A stretch of DNA of 14,840 bases, taken from positions 1-14,840 of the forward strand of contig JAZBOH010000214.1 of NCBI GenBank assembly GCA_036351055.1, given 5' to 3'. The DNA is from JABDPF01 sp036351055 (lineage in GTDB: Bacteria; Pseudomonadota; Gammaproteobacteria; Xanthomonadales; SZUA-36). Below the pieces are notes generated by a model. That model ran no database searches. It was not told where the DNA came from and saw nothing but the letters and a program-made list of their open reading frames with translations. Positions 7,074-14,554 of this stretch are shown here, in pieces. Both the position numbers and the translations under genes were made by a program. The first letter of the stretch is position 1; each line of letters starts with the position of its first letter.

Positions 7074-9794
7074 CTAACCGGTATTCTGGATGCCTAGGGC
7101 GATTCCCTTGACGGTTGCTTTCAATGCATCCAGCAACCCATCGTCCTCACGCCCACCTTCGCGCCAGCGGCGCAACAGGTCGACCTGCAGCAGATGCAAG
7201 GGGTCGACATACGGATTGCGCATCTGGATGTTGCGCTGCAGAACCTGCTGATCGTCAAGCAGCCTGTCGAGTTGCTTCAACTGCAATATGCGCAAAGTCG
7301 CCAGGGAAAATTCCGTTTCGATCGTGGCAAAAAAATGCCGTGAGCCGGGCCCCGCCAGGTCGGCGTAACGCGCGCCGATACCGAGCTCGGACTTGGCCAG
7401 AACCATTTCCACATCGCTGACCATGGCCTTGAAAAACACCTGGTTCTTGAGCAATGCGCGGAGCGCCTGCAAGCCGAATTTCTCGATCGCGCCATCCAGC
7501 GCGGTGCCAAAACCGAACACGCCGGGAAACCCGACCCGGATTTGCGCCCAGGAAAATACCCAGGGTATGGCGCGCAGGTTCTCGATGCCCTCGCCCGACC
7601 GGCGGGACGCCGGGCGCGATCCGATGTTCAGCTGCTCAATCACGTCAATTGGCGTGCTGGCCCGGAAATAGGATGGAAAAGCCGGGTCCTCATAGACGGT
7701 GGAACGGAAGCGTTGCCGTGAGCGCTCTGCCATGAAGGCCAGGACCTCATGCTCTTGCTGGCCCAGGCCCTGGGCTGCGTAGCCGATGGAATGATACAGG
7801 GTTGCCCCCGTCACCAACTCCAGGTTGCGCAGGGCCAGGAAACGCACGCCATACTTCTGGTTGATGACCTCGCCCTGCTCGGTCAGGCGCAGGAAGCCCT
7901 TCACCGTATCGGGCGGCGCCCCGAGAATGCCGTTGACCAGGTTTCCACCGCCACGGCTGACGGTGCCGCCGCGGCCGTGAAAAAACACGATATCGATACC
8001 TCGGTCCTGTCCGGTCTGGACCAGCCGTCTTTGTGATTCGTGCAGGGCCCAGCGCGAGGAGACGATGCCGCTGTCCTTGTTGCTGTCGGAATAACCCACC
8101 ATCACCGCCTGCCGCTTGCCCAGGCCGTCCAGGTGAGCGCGGTACACGTGGAAATCGAGCAGGCTCCGGATGATATCCGGCCCTGCCTCCAGGTCGTCAA
8201 CCGTTTCCAGCAAGGGTGCCACGTCGAGGTGGGAGGCCGCACCGGTGTGCGGGTTGGCGATTTCCGCCAGGGCAAGCGCCGTCAGTACATCGTCGGCGCC
8301 CTGGGTCATGCTGATAATGAACAGGCCGATCGCCGCACCGCCATACAACTGCCGGGCTGAGGAAATGGCCCGGAACACGGCCAATGCTTCGTCCGCTTCG
8401 TCTGAAAATGATTCCAGGCCGGATACCGTGGGCAAACCGCCTTCCGCCAGGAGGTGCGCGAGAACCGCTGCGCGCTTGGCCGGCTCGCGCTGTAACCAGT
8501 CGTCACAACCCAGCAACTCGCCCATCACCCGACGGTGCAGCAGGGCATCCTGGCGCACGTCCAGCGTGACCAGGTGGAAGCCGAAAGCATGGATTCTCCG
8601 CAGCAGGCGTTCGACCCCGAATTTTCCGGCGTGCTCGCCGCGGTTGGCTTGCAAGCTGTCCCGTATCAGGCTGATGTCAGCGGCAAATTCCTCCGCCGAG
8701 TGGTAGGCGTGCTCCGAGTCCGCGATCGTAGCCTCGAGACGGCCTGCCACCATACGCAGCAGGCAGCGGTATGGCATATCGAGGTGACGTTCCGGGATGG
8801 CCCGGTTGATCTCGGGGAAGCGCAACCGGTACTGGGCCAAGCGGTCGATCATGCCCTGGGAAAATCCAATTTCAGACAGCGACTGGCTGAGGAAGCGTCC
8901 CAGGCGGCGCACATCGGGCAGGTAACGGCGGATGATGACCGTGCGCTGCGTGGCCAGCGTCGCCAGGATGGTCTGCGAGGTCACGTTCGGGTTACCGTCC
9001 ATATCGCCGCCAACCCAGGAGCCGAAACGCAGGATGGTGTCGCGCAACAGGGCATCCGGACAGTCTCCGAAATGGGTTTCGTAAGCCGCCTTGAAAGACT
9101 CGTAAAACACCGGCGTAACCCGGTAGAGAATGTCGGTCAGGTAAAACAGGATGTTGTCCAGCTCATCCGCCACCGTCGGCCGCTGGTGCGGCACCAGGCG
9201 CGTCTGCCAGGCGCTGGTCAAAGAAGAACGGATCCGGTGCAGCGCCAGCTTTTCTTCCTGCGGCGTCAGGTCCGGGTTGAGCAATTCGGCCAGGCGCAGA
9301 ACGATGTCGTATTCTTTCTCCTGGATGGTGCGGCGTGTTGCCTCGGTCGGGTGCGCGGTAAAGACCGGCTGGATACGCAGGGCATTGATCGCCTGTACCA
9401 GCGCCGCCGAATCGACACCCTGCTGTTTCATCAGGCCCAGCGCCATTTCCAGGCTGCCCGGCTGCGCACCGATCTGTGCCCGCAGGTATACCCGCCGGCG
9501 GCGCAGGCGGTGAACCTTTTCGGCGAGGTTGACCAACCTCAGGTAGGCCGCAAAGGCCTGGACCACCAGCATGACCTGTTCGTGGTCGAGCGATCCCAGA
9601 ATGTCCTGAAGTCCGCCCGAGTCACCTTCCTGGCGCTGCAGGATGGCGGCCCGGCGCACGGCCTCGACCTTTTCCAACAGTTCGGGGCCGTGCTGTTCGG
9701 ACAGCACGTCGCCCAGCAGGGTGCCGAGCAGGCTGACATCGGCCCTCAGGGCGCGGTCTTTTTCGGGTATGTCAATTCGACGAAAATCAGGCAT
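7074..9794 (-). CDS. ppc: Phosphoenolpyruvate carboxylase
   Basis: This anaplerotic enzyme makes oxaloacetate from phosphoenolpyruvate and bicarbonate with Mg2+ and feeds the TCA cycle; it is cytoplasmic and usually tetrameric. From the ATG at 9794 it has 906 residues, slightly longer than the 883 of E. coli. Signature segments, numbered from the ATG: VFTAHPTEATRRT with the catalytic His148, WVGGDMDGNPNVT (260-272), FGFHLVTLDVRQ (404-415), GYSDSNKDSG (567-576), FHGRGGTVSRGGG (605-617, the mobile glycine-rich loop), RAIPWVFSWAQIR (741-753), and the C-terminal QNTG. All key positions appear intact. A GTG at 9827 in the same frame would add 11 residues, but that extension does not resemble the family, while MPDFRRIDIPEKDRALRADVSLLG does. 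No clear ribosome binding site precedes ATG 9794. It diverges from the secreted amidase gene over 48 bases. Confidence 0.97.
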   Translation of the reverse strand: MPDFRRIDIPEKDRALRADVSLLGTLLGDVLSEQHGPELLEKVEAVRRAAILQRQEGDSGGLQDILGSLDHEQVMLVVQAFAAYLRLVNLAEKVHRLRRRRVYLRAQIGAQPGSLEMALGLMKQQGVDSAALVQAINALRIQPVFTAHPTEATRRTIQEKEYDIVLRLAELLNPDLTPQEEKLALHRIRSSLTSAWQTRLVPHQRPTVADELDNILFYLTDILYRVTPVFYESFKAAYETHFGDCPDALLRDTILRFGSWVGGDMDGNPNVTSQTILATLATQRTVIIRRYLPDVRRLGRFLSQSLSEIGFSQGMIDRLAQYRLRFPEINRAIPERHLDMPYRCLLRMVAGRLEATIADSEHAYHSAEEFAADISLIRDSLQANRGEHAGKFGVERLLRRIHAFGFHLVTLDVRQDALLHRRVMGELLGCDDWLQREPAKRAAVLAHLLAEGGLPTVSGLESFSDEADEALAVFRAISSARQLYGGAAIGLFIISMTQGADDVLTALALAEIANPHTGAASHLDVAPLLETVDDLEAGPDIIRSLLDFHVYRAHLDGLGKRQAVMVGYSDSNKDSGIVSSRWALHESQRRLVQTGQDRGIDIVFFHGRGGTVSRGGGNLVNGILGAPPDTVKGFLRLTEQGEVINQKYGVRFLALRNLELVTGATLYHSIGYAAQGLGQQEHEVLAFMAERSRQRFRSTVYEDPAFPSYFRASTPIDVIEQLNIGSRPASRRSGEGIENLRAIPWVFSWAQIRVGFPGVFGFGTALDGAIEKFGLQALRALLKNQVFFKAMVSDVEMVLAKSELGIGARYADLAGPGSRHFFATIETEFSLATLRILQLKQLDRLLDDQQVLQRNIQMRNPYVDPLHLLQVDLLRRWREGGREDDGLLDALKATVKGIALGIQNTG

Positions 9795-9804
9795 AGTGCG
9801 GCGG

Positions 9805-9810
9805 ACTATA
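9805..9810 (-). promoter_or_regulatory. Candidate -10 box for ppc
   Basis: The minus strand reads TATAGT here, five of six matches to TATAAT, with TTAACC 18 bases upstream as a poor -35. If used, transcription would begin about four bases before the ATG at 9794, giving a nearly leaderless mRNA, which would fit the lack of a ribosome binding site. The alternative is a promoter further upstream inside the divergent gene. Confidence 0.35.
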
Positions 9811-9842
9811 CCAAAAACACCAGCCACAGGTTAAATTGGCTT

Positions 9843-12800
9843 ATGCCCTTCAATCGCTTTCTTTCCCTGCTGGTTTCTTGCCTGGCCCTGGCACTTCCAG
9901 GCACTTGCCCGGCCGCCGATACGGCCACCGTGGTCAATCGCGCATTGGCCGTGGAACTGGTGGAGTCAGCTGGCAACCCGGCCTCCCGCAACTTGTTCGC
10001 CGAGGCCGGAAGAATCTTCCTGGCCGAAGGCACGATCGCCGGGCTGGCCGAATCTTTTCCCATTGAGGCGCCCATTCCCGCCTCGCACCTGGGCATCAGC
10101 TGGTCGGCAGAATTCGGGGACGGCGCCCTGGGGCTGGCCGTCCGCACATCGCCGGATGGGGCCCGCTGGTCGCCCTGGATCGACATCGAGATCGACGAGC
10201 ACATGACCGTGCACGGCTCGAAGATGTTTTACGGCAAACTGCTAAGCTTTCCCGATGGCATAAGACACGTCCAGTATTCGGTCGGCATGAGCCGGACCGA
10301 GGCAGCTGCCTCGTCACCCGAACTGACCTCGCTGGAAATTTCTTTCATCGACGCCGTCACATCCAGCAGCAGCGAAACCCGGCGGGTCGGTACCGGGGCA
10401 CCAGACATGCTGTCGCGCACGGAATGGGGCTGCCCGGACGGAGAAGAATCACCCGGGCTCGACGAGGTGATCACCGACGTCAGCCACCTCATCGTGCACC
10501 ATACGGCAACCACGAATTCCGCCAGCAACTGGCCGGCCGAGGTGCGCGCCATCTGGTCCTACCACGCCATTACCCGGGGCTGGGGGGATATCGGCTACAA
10601 CTTCCTGGTCGACCCGGGCGGCACGGTGTATACCGGGCGTGCCGGCGGAGACAACGTCCGCGGCGCCCATTTTTCCTGCCAGAACAGCGGCACACAGGGC
10701 ATCGCCCTGCTCGGCGACTTCACCCACGTGGAACCCACGGCCGCGGCGCTCGACAGCCTGGATGAGCTCCTGGCCTGGCTCGCCTCGCGTGAAGGCCTCG
10801 ATCCCGTGGGCATCAGCTACCACCCGGGCACCGAACTGGACCTCGACACGATCTCCGGGCACCGCGACGGCAATCCCTCGCCGACCGCCTGCTCAACGAC
10901 GGTATGTCCCGGTGATACGTTTTACCCGATACTGCCCGAAGTCCGTCTCAGCGTGGCAGCGCTGATCGCCGCGACCCAGGCGCCCGACCCTCTGATCCGG
11001 GACCAGCAGTCTTCGATCGTCGCCCGGTTCACGGGCGACCCCGGTTCAGGCAAAACGTGTTTTGGCATGTTCGAGCTTGGCGGTGAAATCCTGGCTAATA
11101 TCCATACCGCTGAACACGGCTGCAATCTGTACCTCCTGGATGCCGGTGGCGATCACCAGTTGCTGAGCAGGATCGACACCACACCTCTGGATGATGCGCC
11201 CATCGAGTTTGGGCTTTCACCTCCATTCCTTGGCAGGCACTACTTCACGGGCTCGGACGAGCACGGCAATGGCTTCTGGAGCACGGACGGCCACACGGTG
11301 GAGCGCGTGGTCAGCGTCGAATCATGGCCGGACGGGGGCGTCCTGGCCGGGCGCGGACTGATGAACGGCCGCCTGTATTTCGCTGTGCGGGGCGGGAGCG
11401 GCGAATACGTCCTGTATTCAACAGACGGCGCCGAATTCCGCGTTGAACCGCCTTTCGACCCGGAGGGACAGTCCGGTGCCAACCTGGAAGGCACGTTTTT
11501 CGATGCCCTGCTCTTCTCCGGCGCCGATCCGGCTCACGGTGAGGAACCCTGGCGTTTCGACGGAAACGAATACGCACTCCTGGAAGATATCGTACCCGGC
11601 CCGGCAGGTTCACGGCCGTGGCTTTTCATGCCACTGGACGACCACTGGCTGTTTGCCGCGCTGGGACCCGGCGGCCAGTCCGAATTTTTCAGAACCGATG
11701 GCTCGACCGCCTGGGCGCTCCCCCTTACAGGTGAGTTGCCTGGCTCGCTGGACGCTGAAGACCCACAAGTGAAAGCAGCCGGGGCCATCTACCTCGTCGA
11801 CAACCTGGCGCCGCTCGTGATCGACCCCCCGGGCGCACGCACCAGCGTCCTGCGTTTGAACGGCGGGTCCGCCGCGGTATACAGCCTGGGCAACAGCGAT
11901 GCCGATATGGCACGCGCTTCGGCCGCGGTGCTGGGCGGAACCGCGTTCGCCCTTGTTGGAGACCGCATCTTTCGCCTGGGCGAAAATGAAGCCGAAGAAG
12001 TGCCCTATAACTTTCCCGGCGACCAGGCAGGATCCACATTCGAGTTCGTGGGATCAAACCCTCGCTTTCCATTCGCCTACATCAAGGAAACCGCCGCGAG
12101 CGGCTACTCCCTGGTCTGGGCCTGGAGCGAAGGCGAACTCGGGCGCCTGTTGACCGGCGACGGTGTGGAGATCACCAGTGCCGACCACTTCGTCCAGGCC
12201 GGAGAAGAGATCTGGTTCTACGGCGAGGACGCGGTCAACGGGCGCGCCCTGCGCAAAATAAGCAGTAAACTGCCCGCCGCAACGCCCTGGATGGGTGCGG
12301 TCAGCGGCTCCTGGTTTGACCCCGAAACGTCCGGCCAGGGCTTCGTTCTGCATGCAATCGACGACAGGCGCTCGGTCATCAGCTTCTATGGTTATGAAGA
12401 CGACGGCAGGCCCTTATGGCTGCTCGGCACCGGCGAACTGCCTTTCGAAGCAGGCCGGCCGGCTGAAATCGTGCTCCATGCGTCCTCCGGCGGAAATTTC
12501 GGGTCGTTCAGCCCGGACCAGGTTGAAACCGTTCCCTGGGGCAGCCTGATCATCACGTTCAATACCTGCAGGGACGCAACCGCCGTGCTCGATGGCCAGT
12601 CTGGCCGGCAGGTCCTGGACATGGTCCGCCTTGCCGGACTGGCTGGCCTGGAGTGCTATGCAAAGAGTCCGCCCTTGGCCGACAGCGCGGGCATCACCGG
12701 GACCTGGTTTGACCCGGCTACCTCGGGCCAGGGTTTTGTACTTCACAGCCTGGATGACGAGCGCATCGTCATTTCCTTCTACGGCTACGGCAACGACTCG

Positions 12801-13061
12801 CGGAGATTGTGGTTACTGGGGGTATTCGAGGGTCAGGTCATGCTCGAAACCCCGCTGGTCCTGGACATGACGCTGGCCACCGGCGGCCGCTTTGGAAACT
12901 TCGAAGCTGACGATATCACTCGAACCACCTGGGGCACGCTGAGCATCGAATTCGACGATTGCAGTAACGCAATGGCGACACTCTCAGGCATGAACGGCGA
13001 GCAGCAAATGCGCCTGCAGAAACTTGCCCGTCTGCAGGGTTCCGAGCTGAAATGCCCCTGA
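9843..13061 (+). CDS. Secreted N-acetylmuramoyl-L-alanine amidase (PGRP/Amidase_2) with propeller-like region and two C-terminal WFDP-SGQGF repeats
   Basis: The product has 1072 residues. A signal peptide is seen (MPFNRFLSLLVSCLALALPG, cut near Ala25). Residues 80-170 hold a beta-rich LAVRTSPDGARWSPW domain like that preceding PGRP domains in other secreted amidases. Residues 185-370 are a PGRP/type 2 amidase domain: SRTEWGCPD, LIVHHTATT (zinc ligand His219), GYNFLVDPGGTVYTGRAGG (catalytic-type Tyr252), GIALLGDF, SGHRDGNPSPTAC (His340) and CPGD (Cys355). The full set of ligands predicts active cleavage of the MurNAc-L-Ala bond rather than mere recognition. Residues 400-805 hold repeated hydrophobic strands ending in TDG-type turns (479-483, 525-529, 617-620; also FDG 572-574), suggesting a beta-propeller. 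Two repeats start at 821 and 952. The frame is open upstream to 8535, but that part is antisense to ppc; the ATG at 9843 is supported by the signal peptide. The ribosome binding site is weak (ACAGG). Confidence 0.93.
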   Translation: MPFNRFLSLLVSCLALALPGTCPAADTATVVNRALAVELVESAGNPASRNLFAEAGRIFLAEGTIAGLAESFPIEAPIPASHLGISWSAEFGDGALGLAVRTSPDGARWSPWIDIEIDEHMTVHGSKMFYGKLLSFPDGIRHVQYSVGMSRTEAAASSPELTSLEISFIDAVTSSSSETRRVGTGAPDMLSRTEWGCPDGEESPGLDEVITDVSHLIVHHTATTNSASNWPAEVRAIWSYHAITRGWGDIGYNFLVDPGGTVYTGRAGGDNVRGAHFSCQNSGTQGIALLGDFTHVEPTAAALDSLDELLAWLASREGLDPVGISYHPGTELDLDTISGHRDGNPSPTACSTTVCPGDTFYPILPEVRLSVAALIAATQAPDPLIRDQQSSIVARFTGDPGSGKTCFGMFELGGEILANIHTAEHGCNLYLLDAGGDHQLLSRIDTTPLDDAPIEFGLSPPFLGRHYFTGSDEHGNGFWSTDGHTVERVVSVESWPDGGVLAGRGLMNGRLYFAVRGGSGEYVLYSTDGAEFRVEPPFDPEGQSGANLEGTFFDALLFSGADPAHGEEPWRFDGNEYALLEDIVPGPAGSRPWLFMPLDDHWLFAALGPGGQSEFFRTDGSTAWALPLTGELPGSLDAEDPQVKAAGAIYLVDNLAPLVIDPPGARTSVLRLNGGSAAVYSLGNSDADMARASAAVLGGTAFALVGDRIFRLGENEAEEVPYNFPGDQAGSTFEFVGSNPRFPFAYIKETAASGYSLVWAWSEGELGRLLTGDGVEITSADHFVQAGEEIWFYGEDAVNGRALRKISSKLPAATPWMGAVSGSWFDPETSGQGFVLHAIDDRRSVISFYGYEDDGRPLWLLGTGELPFEAGRPAEIVLHASSGGNFGSFSPDQVETVPWGSLIITFNTCRDATAVLDGQSGRQVLDMVRLAGLAGLECYAKSPPLADSAGITGTWFDPATSGQGFVLHSLDDERIVISFYGYGNDSRRLWLLGVFEGQVMLETPLVLDMTLATGGRFGNFEADDITRTTWGTLSIEFDDCSNAMATLSGMNGEQQMRLQKLARLQGSELKCP
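12303..13058 (+). repeat. Tandem protein repeat (WFDP-SGQGF), two copies in the amidase gene
   Basis: Copy 1 covers residues 821-938 and copy 2 residues 952-1072. Shared landmarks, in order: G-S/T-WFDP-x-TSGQGFVLH, then DD-R/E-R, a VISFYGY strand, LWLLG, a GGxFG(S/N)F segment, a TxWGxLxIxF strand, and two cysteines. The cysteines are at 909 and 937 in copy 1, and at 1040 and 1071 in copy 2. The DNA of the copies has diverged, so this is an old duplication. Similar modules occur at the C-termini of secreted proteins of some gammaproteobacteria; their ligand is unknown to me. Confidence 0.85.
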
Positions 13062-13090
13062 AAAAAGGCTGAAAAAAGGGGCCAAAAAAA
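13061..13090. other. Three phased A-tracts after the amidase stop
   Basis: A-tracts start at 13061 (6 A), 13072 (6 A) and 13084 (7 A), spaced 11 and 12 bases and each followed by GG. TGAAAAAAGG is repeated exactly at 13059-13068 and 13070-13079. Spacing close to one helical turn predicts intrinsic DNA bending. They could also be successive slipped copies of the left edge of the adjoining hairpin element. Confidence 0.5.
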
Positions 13091-13136
13091 GGTACCGGAT
13101 ACATTTAAGTCTGATAATTGTATCCGGCCCCTTTTT
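13085..13136 (+). terminator. Probable intrinsic terminator of the amidase gene (hairpin A)
   Basis: The stem CCGGATACA/TGTATCCGG is extended outward by GG/CC after a two-base mismatch and by an A-tract opposite TTTTT at 13132-13136. It begins about 24 bases after the amidase stop. The T-run directly after the GC-rich stem fits rho-independent termination. Confidence 0.6.
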
Positions 13137-13167
13137 CTAAACGGCGCCATTATGCGGTTCCAGTATA

Positions 13168-13215
13168 GGGGCCGGATACATTTAACCTGGGAAAATGTAT
13201 CCGGTACCTTTTTTT
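13168..13215 (+). terminator. Hairpin B with T7 tail
   Basis: GGGGCCGGATACA (13168-13180) pairs with TGTATCCGGTACC (13196-13208), apart from two mismatched positions, and is followed by seven Ts (13209-13215). It would terminate rightward transcripts a second time, just upstream of the permease gene. The permease promoter must then lie in 13216-13280, or transcription must read through. Confidence 0.5.
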
Positions 13216-13218
13216 GTG

Positions 13219-13230
13219 GCAACATGTTGC
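13219..13230. promoter_or_regulatory. Perfect 12-bp palindrome upstream of the permease gene
   Basis: GCAACATGTTGC is a perfect dyad 58 bases before the permease start codon, in the only stretch left for its promoter. A regulator site is possible; no convincing -10/-35 pair can be assigned around it. Confidence 0.3.
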
Positions 13231-13288
13231 GCGTCCAATGACCGAACCCCCGGGCAATCTTCCTGCCCCCCAACCGAGGAACTGATTT

Positions 13289-14554
13289 TTGAACTCGAGG
13301 AATCTGCTTGCGACAAGGAACGGACGATTCCTCACTTTTGCCCTGCTCTACATTTCTGAAGGCATCCCCTACGGTTTCACCTCGATCGCCATGGTCGCTT
13401 TCATGCGCCAACAAGACGTTTCACTGGAACTGATCGGAACTTTCGTCGGCGCCCTTTTCCTGCCCTGGGCTTTCAAGTGGGCATGGGCTCCGCTTGTTGA
13501 CCTGATCAAGCTGGACCGCCTGGGTGGGCGCAGGGCATGGATCATTTTCTGCACCGTGATGATGATCATCACGTTGCTGATCACGGCCATGGTGGACTTC
13601 AGGGAGAACTTCACCCTGCTGCTGATCATGATCGTATTGACCAACCTGTTTTGCGCGACACAGGACGTCGCCATCGATTCACTTGCGGTCAGTTCGTTGC
13701 GCGTCAGTGAACGGGGCCGGGGCAACGGCTTCATGTTTGCCGGCCAGTACTTCGGCATCATGCTCGGCGGAGGCGCCGCCGTTTTTGTCTCCGGCCTGTT
13801 TGGCTTCAAGGTCGCCCTGGCCTACATCAGCTTATTGCTGTTCATGAACCTGTTGTTCGTGCTGCTCTTCGTCCAGGACCCGTACGCCAACCCTGAGGCG
13901 GAACGGCAAGACCACTTGGTCCGAAAGCTCATTACCTCGATGATTGCGTTTGTCAAAGAGGTGTATGCAAGTTTCTGGCAGTCCGGCAGCGGCCCCATTT
14001 TCGGCGTGGCTTTTTCCCTGCTGCCCATGGGGGCCATGGCGCTTGCCTACGCCACGCTGGCGACCATCCAGGTCGACTATGGCCTGGATTCGAGCCAGAT
14101 CGCCCGACTGCAGATATTCAACACGATTTCATCCGCCCTGGGCTGTATCGCCGGGGGCTTGCTCGGAGACCGTTTCGGGGCAAAACGGGTCGTTGCTATT
14201 GCCTATTTCTTGACTGCCTTGCCCACCCTGTTGCTTGGCATACAGATTTCCCTGGTCGGCTTGACCGCCGTGCCATCACACCTGTTTTACGGGATCATCA
14301 TCGCGCACGGATTTTTCTATGGAATGGCCTATGGCGTACGAAACGCCATCTTCATGGGCATGACCAACCCGGCCGTTGCCGCGACCCAGTTCACCGCTTT
14401 CATGGCCATGAGCAACCTGGCCATCAGCCTGACCAATTACTGGCAGGGCATCGTTGCCGAGCGCATTGACTACGCAGCCGTCTTCTACGTGGATTCATTG
14501 CTAGCCGTACTCGCCATCCTGCTCATACCGTTTCTCCGTGATCGCAAAACCTGA
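13289..14554 (+). CDS. MFS transporter, AmpG-like
   Basis: The product is a 421-residue inner-membrane permease with about 12 hydrophobic helices. The start is TTG at 13289, preceded by GAGGA (13276-13280) at eight bases; the next in-frame ATG would delete helix 1. AmpG/PAT-type features: YISEGIPYGF in helix 1 (residues 21-30), the loop 2-3 segment FKWAWAPLVDLIKLDRLGG with RRAW (62-84), CATQDVAIDSLAV (122-134) followed by SERGRGNGFM, and GDRFGAKR (293-300) in the second half. AmpG of enterobacteria imports GlcNAc-anhydroMurNAc muropeptides for cell-wall recycling and has about 490 residues with extra helices; this shorter form may move something else (other family members carry acetyl-CoA or siderophores). 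A peptidoglycan amidase gene immediately upstream makes a muropeptide role attractive but does not prove it. The stop codon overlaps the edge of a terminator stem. Confidence 0.85.
   Translation: MNSRNLLATRNGRFLTFALLYISEGIPYGFTSIAMVAFMRQQDVSLELIGTFVGALFLPWAFKWAWAPLVDLIKLDRLGGRRAWIIFCTVMMIITLLITAMVDFRENFTLLLIMIVLTNLFCATQDVAIDSLAVSSLRVSERGRGNGFMFAGQYFGIMLGGGAAVFVSGLFGFKVALAYISLLLFMNLLFVLLFVQDPYANPEAERQDHLVRKLITSMIAFVKEVYASFWQSGSGPIFGVAFSLLPMGAMALAYATLATIQVDYGLDSSQIARLQIFNTISSALGCIAGGLLGDRFGAKRVVAIAYFLTALPTLLLGIQISLVGLTAVPSHLFYGIIIAHGFFYGMAYGVRNAIFMGMTNPAVAATQFTAFMAMSNLAISLTNYWQGIVAERIDYAAVFYVDSLLAVLAILLIPFLRDRKT

Larger units (their letters stand above)
13083..13216. repeat. REPIN-like composite: two hairpins in inverted orientation
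   Basis: The outer arms 13083-13106 and 13193-13216 are perfect 24-bp inverted repeats, from an A-tract through GGTACCGGATACATTT. The inner arms 13119-13132 and 13167-13180 are also perfect inverted repeats (TGTATCCGGCCCC plus one base). Each half folds on itself as well: CCGGATACA (13095-13103) with TGTATCCGG (13119-13127), and CCGGATACA (13172-13180) with TGTATCCGG (13196-13204). A 30-base spacer separates the halves. The design of two similar hairpins pointing at each other is that of REP doublets mobilised by Y1 (RAYT) transposases. No such transposase gene is in the window, so the mobility is inference. Confidence 0.65.

Noticed and set aside
8535..9842. Upstream in-frame extension of the amidase gene, adding more than 400 residues
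   Set aside because: It is antisense to the fully conserved ppc gene, has low-complexity His/Gln/Arg-rich composition, and would bury the clear signal peptide that starts at 9843.
13062..13288. CRISPR-like or tandem repeat array
   Set aside because: The repeated units are inverted rather than direct, only two in number, and fold into hairpins with A/T edges.
12833..13414. 193-residue minus-strand frame across the hairpin region
   Set aside because: It runs through the amidase repeat, the palindromic elements and the permease start; the translated hairpins give meaningless sequence.
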